The notes under the pieces are model-generated. The model did no database searches, was not told where the DNA came from, and saw nothing but the letters and a program-made list of their open reading frames with translations. This document shows, one piece after another, positions 15,780-18,098 of a stretch of DNA of 18,098 nucleotides. The stretch lies in NCBI GenBank assembly GCA_035306625.1, contig DATGNS010000064.1, forward strand, positions 1-18,098. Direction: 5' to 3'. Position numbers and translations under genes: made by a program. Position 1 is the first letter of the stretch; every line of letters begins with the position of its first letter. This DNA comes from Serpens sp035306625. GTDB lineage: Bacteria > Pseudomonadota > Gammaproteobacteria > Pseudomonadales > Pseudomonadaceae.

Positions 15780-16424
15780 TCAGCTGGTGGCGTCCACCAT
15801 GCCGTGGCGCACGGCCAGCAGCACCAGCTCCACGTCGCTGGTGATGTCCAGCTTTTCGAAGATGCGGTAGCGGTAGGTGTTCACCGTCTTGGGGGACAGG
15901 CACAGCTTGTCGGAGATGCTCTGCACCTTCTGACAGCCGGCAATCATCAGGGCGATCTGGATTTCCCGCTCGGACAGCTGGTCGAAGGGCGAGCCCTGGC
16001 TCTGTGGCTGGAAGGACTTCAGCGCCAGCTGTTGGGCGATCTGCGGACTGATATAGCGCTGGCCGGCGAATGCCTGGCGGATGGCCTGCACCATCTCCTC
16101 CAACGCGGCGCCCTTGGTCAGGTAACCGGAGGCGCCGGCCTGCAGCAGGCGGGTGGGAAACACGTCGTCCTCACACACCGTCACCACCACCACCTTGATA
16201 TCGGGGTGGCTGCGCAACAGCTTGCGGGTAGCCTCCAGGCCACCGATGCCGGGCATGCGCACGTCCATCAGCACCACGTCCGGTTTCAGTTCACGTGCCT
16301 TCTTCAGCGCTTCCTCCCCGGAAGCGGCCTCCCCAACGACCTGCAGATCCCGAATGTCGGCGAGCATACGGACGATGCCCGTACGCACCAGATCGTGATC
16401 ATCAACCACCAGCAGCCTTATCAA
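15780..16424 (-). CDS. gacA: Response regulator GacA (TTG start)
   Basis: A 214-residue NarL/FixJ-type response regulator of the GacS/GacA system. Phosphorylated GacA activates small RNAs of the RsmY/RsmZ type, which titrate RsmA and control secondary metabolism, biofilm and virulence. The receiver domain has D8, D9 and phospho-acceptor D54 (VVLMDVRMPG), with the conserved lysine in GYLTKGAAL. The LuxR-type helix-turn-helix is at about 147-205 (FDQLSEREIQIALMIAG, LSPKTVNTYRYRIFEKL). The start is TTG (16424), with GAGGGGG about 5 bp upstream and the family sequence beginning exactly there. The upstream ATG adds 18 unrelated residues. The same rare start has been reported for pseudomonad gacA. 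uvrC follows after 1 bp. Confidence 0.97.
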   Translation of the reverse strand: MIRLLVVDDHDLVRTGIVRMLADIRDLQVVGEAASGEEALKKARELKPDVVLMDVRMPGIGGLEATRKLLRSHPDIKVVVVTVCEDDVFPTRLLQAGASGYLTKGAALEEMVQAIRQAFAGQRYISPQIAQQLALKSFQPQSQGSPFDQLSEREIQIALMIAGCQKVQSISDKLCLSPKTVNTYRYRIFEKLDITSDVELVLLAVRHGMVDATS

Positions 16425-16504
16425 GACGCCCCCTCGTTCTATAGCCGCTCGGCTCCTCGTGTGGCCGAACCCTAGCAAAAAAGCTCGCCTCTCGCCTAGC
16501 GGCA

Positions 16505-16533
16505 GGCATATCCGTCAGCAACGAATCTGCCAA
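16505..16533 (-). promoter_or_regulatory. Candidate gacA promoter
   Basis: On the minus strand TTGGCA (complement of 16528-16533), a 17-bp spacer and TATGCC (complement of 16505-16510) lie about 80 bp upstream of the gacA start. The -35 box is good and the -10 box poor. A six-base U-run near 16478-16483 in the leader has no clear stem before it. Confidence 0.35.
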
Positions 16534-16552
16534 GTGCAACGCACTCCGTCGG

Positions 16553-17215
16553 TCAGCCCGCCCGCCAGGCCTGCCGCAGCAGTTGAACGACCTCCTCGTC
16601 CGGTGTCTGCGGGAATTCCCGATACCAGCGCCCGATGGCCCAGAGTGGGTCCGGGGTGAAGGGACAGACCACCTCGTCGGCCTCCTGTCGCAACATCGAG
16701 AGGGTCTGCGGCGCGCCCACCGGGGCCGCCACAATGACATGACTGGCCCCCAACTGGCGGGCCGCCTGGACCGCCGCGCGCATGGTCGCCCCGGTGGCAA
16801 TGCCGTCATCGACGAGGATCACCCGCTTGTCGCGCAGCTCCGGCATCGGCCGCTCGCCCCGATACGCCCGTTCGCGCCGCGCCAGTTCCTCGGCCTCGCG
16901 CCGCTCGACCGGTTCGACGGCCGCATCAGTGATACCCAGCGAGCGCAGGATGTCCTCGTTGAGCACCCGGACGCCGCCGCTGGCGATCGCCCCCATGGCC
17001 AGCTCCTCATGGCCGGGCACGCCCAGCTTGCGTACCAGCATCAGATCCAGCGGACTGCCGAGCGCTTCGGCGATTTCGTAGGCGACCGGCACGCCGCCCC
17101 GCGGCAGCGCCAGGACGAGGGTGTCCGCTCTGCCCTGCCCGGCCAGCAGTTCGGCCAGTGCACGCCCGGCGGTGGCGCGGTCGGGAATGGGAATTTCCAG
17201 CTCGGCAGGGGCCAT
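16553..17215 (-). CDS. Putative phosphoribosyltransferase
   Basis: A 220-residue type I phosphoribosyltransferase-fold protein. The PRPP-binding loop is at about 132-144 (VILVDDGIATGAT): two acidic residues followed by the glycine/threonine loop. The N-terminal part has LALPRGGVPVAYEIAEAL (35-52), and the hood region contains LDLMLVRKLGVPGHEELAMG (57-76). This is the COG1926-like group, often annotated only as predicted phosphoribosyltransferase; the accepted base is not evident from the sequence. I chose the ATG at 17215, with GGTGA about 6 bp upstream, though a GTG three codons earlier is possible. It lies 128 bp upstream of gacA on the same strand, probably as a separate unit. The immediate upstream neighbour of gacA in P. 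aeruginosa is different. Confidence 0.88.
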   Translation of the reverse strand: MAPAELEIPIPDRATAGRALAELLAGQGRADTLVLALPRGGVPVAYEIAEALGSPLDLMLVRKLGVPGHEELAMGAIASGGVRVLNEDILRSLGITDAAVEPVERREAEELARRERAYRGERPMPELRDKRVILVDDGIATGATMRAAVQAARQLGASHVIVAAPVGAPQTLSMLRQEADEVVCPFTPDPLWAIGRWYREFPQTPDEEVVQLLRQAWRAG

Positions 17216-17599
17216 GGCAGTCACCGTGGATGCAGCGGATGCCTGTTGTCCAGCATAGAAGGCGCGAGACCCTGGAGAGGAACTTCTGCTCGAGTACTGG
17301 GCTACGCCAGCCGTTGGGGAGCCGACACTGCCGAAGCAATGTTCCGGACGGAGGGCTGAGTTTCACTTGAACGGGTCGGACGAGCGAATGTCACCCGCTT
17401 CCGAAACAGCTGCAGCCGAAGGGGCCACGGTGAGTGCTGAGGAGGCGTCCATGCCGAAGGTATCGCCATGGGGTTCCGATCGGGTGGCACGCAATGTACA
17501 CACCAGCGCATCCCGATCCTCGCGATGACCGTTCAGCGGCGTGCCAATCTCGTGCAGTGCCGGCGCCGCACCCTGATCGGGTGCAGCGCCTCACAGTCA
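17216..17599. other. 384-bp stretch without a convincing gene
   Basis: No frame here has both a ribosome binding site and a recognisable product. It contains GATCGGGTG twice (17478-17486 and 17575-17583) with CCCGATC inverted between them (17512-17518), and a short hairpin GCACCC-TGATC-GGGTGC (17568-17584) just after the stop of the gene at 17600. That hairpin lacks a U-run. A weak -10-like TATGCT lies upstream of the phosphoribosyltransferase gene. Confidence 0.45.
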
Positions 17600-17962
17600 T
17601 TACTGGTAAGCCACTTCGGTGGTGACTGCAACGCAGCCGTTGCCACCCGGCAACAGCATCTTGTTCACGGTGCCGGACGAGTTTTCCAGAAGAACGAGCC
17701 CTGCCAGTTCCCCTGCGTATTTCCATTCCTTGAAGGTGGTTTCACGCGCCGTGATGCAGGATTTTTCGATGTAGAAAACCGTTGTATAGGTGCCGTCGCA
17801 CTTGCCCGTCTTGCCATGCGCAACATTGGCAACTGCTATCGAATTCCCGTCGGAATAGCCCACTGCAATCATGGAGTTGAACAACCGATTGTCGGCATCG
17901 CTCTTGTTCCAGGTCGACAACGCGCCGTGGTTGTTGTTTCCAACGACAAAGTTGGCCACCAT
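17600..17962 (-). CDS. Hypothetical cysteine-containing protein, apparently 5'-disrupted
   Basis: A 120-residue open frame ending in TTEVAYQ. It is rich in G, N, T and S, with cysteines in GKCDGTY, EKSCITARE and GNGCVAV, and a further one (TTCHS) just upstream of the ATG in the same frame. This composition suggests an exported protein with two disulfides. I do not recognise the family. No ribosome binding site precedes the ATG at 17962. The frame is open upstream to 18007 and reads sensibly there (ALGNGFTTCHS), then meets a stop. Removing one base from a five-base G run at 17996-18000 would join it to another open frame that reaches the window end. Its base composition is less GC-rich than that of its neighbours, which fits recent acquisition. 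Confidence 0.45.
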   Translation of the reverse strand: MVANFVVGNNNHGALSTWNKSDADNRLFNSMIAVGYSDGNSIAVANVAHGKTGKCDGTYTTVFYIEKSCITARETTFKEWKYAGELAGLVLLENSSGTVNKMLLPGGNGCVAVTTEVAYQ

Positions 17963-17992
17963 GCTGTGGCAGGTGGTGAAGCCGTTGCCTAG

Positions 17993-18098
17993 CGCGGGGG
18001 CCCTTGATCAGGGTCACCAAACCTCGATGACTACCAGCCTCTGAAGACTGAGCGGGCAAAGAGTACGCCCTGCCTGATATCAAAACAACATTACCAAG
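17993..18098 (-). pseudogene. Probable 5' part of the same gene in another frame
   Basis: The minus strand is open from the window edge and encodes LGNVVLISGRAYSLPAQSSE, then GLVTLIKGP, up to the five-base C run. The hydrophobic VVLIS followed by small residues (AYSLPAQS) resembles the end of an export signal. One fewer C would continue directly into ALGNGFTTCHS of the downstream frame. The true start would lie outside the window or at a weak internal codon. This could be a frameshifted pseudogene, a phase-variable tract or a sequencing error. Confidence 0.4.

Noticed and set aside
18076..18098. Ter-like match AATGTTGT on the minus strand at the right edge
   Set aside because: Only the ATGTTGT core is shared with E. 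coli Ter, and the essential following AACTA is absent. The segment also overlaps the putative coding frame there.

Overview
The window is chromosomal DNA from a gammaproteobacterium of the Pseudomonas group. IhfA, GacA, ThrS and IF-3 read almost residue for residue like the Pseudomonas proteins. The gene blocks thrS-infC-rpmI-rplT-pheS-pheT-ihfA-merR-tRNA(Pro), galU/VOC/gor and gacA-uvrC-pgsA-tRNA(Gly)-tRNA(Cys)-tRNA(Leu) are also the Pseudomonas arrangements. Third codon positions are strongly GC-rich, so most long reading frames on the other strand are artefacts. Every assigned gene lies on the minus strand except one small VOC-family gene (9628-10065). The assignment rests on recalled family sequences, and species was not resolved; a stutzeri-like lineage is only a guess.

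Reading the minus strand in transcription order (right to left): the right edge holds a lower-GC hypothetical gene that looks secreted and appears frameshifted at a run of five G/C (17996-18000). About 380 bp without a convincing gene follow, then a type I phosphoribosyltransferase-like gene (16553-17215). Next come gacA (TTG start), uvrC and pgsA in one tight cluster, followed by tRNA-Gly(GCC) and tRNA-Cys(GCA) from their own promoter with a strong terminator, and tRNA-Leu(UAA) with a separate promoter.

After a 487-bp spacer rich in inverted repeats comes the most unexpected gene: a homologue of the replication-terminator protein Tus (11301-12239), followed by a small hypothetical gene that may be translationally coupled to it. 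The core metabolic trio galU, VOC gene (opposite strand) and gor follows. Then comes tRNA-Val(GAC), with a clear promoter and terminator.

The left half is the classical translation operon: thrS, infC, rpmI, rplT, pheS, pheT, ihfA and a MerR-type regulator. Two points decide gene structure here. infC almost certainly starts at an AUU codon (5889) rather than the downstream ATG, and the rplT-pheS gap holds a strong terminator hairpin plus two further hairpins, the last enclosing the pheS ribosome binding site. This suggests attenuation of pheST without a phenylalanine-rich leader peptide. The left edge has tRNA-Pro(GGG) with its terminator, followed by a gene-free stretch with phased 11-bp repeats and inverted repeats. 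That could be an integration-site scar, but no integrase gene is visible.

Most of the window is ordinary housekeeping DNA. The observations most worth following are the Tus homologue and its promoter repeats, the pheST leader, the repeats beyond tRNA-Pro, and the frameshifted gene at the right edge.
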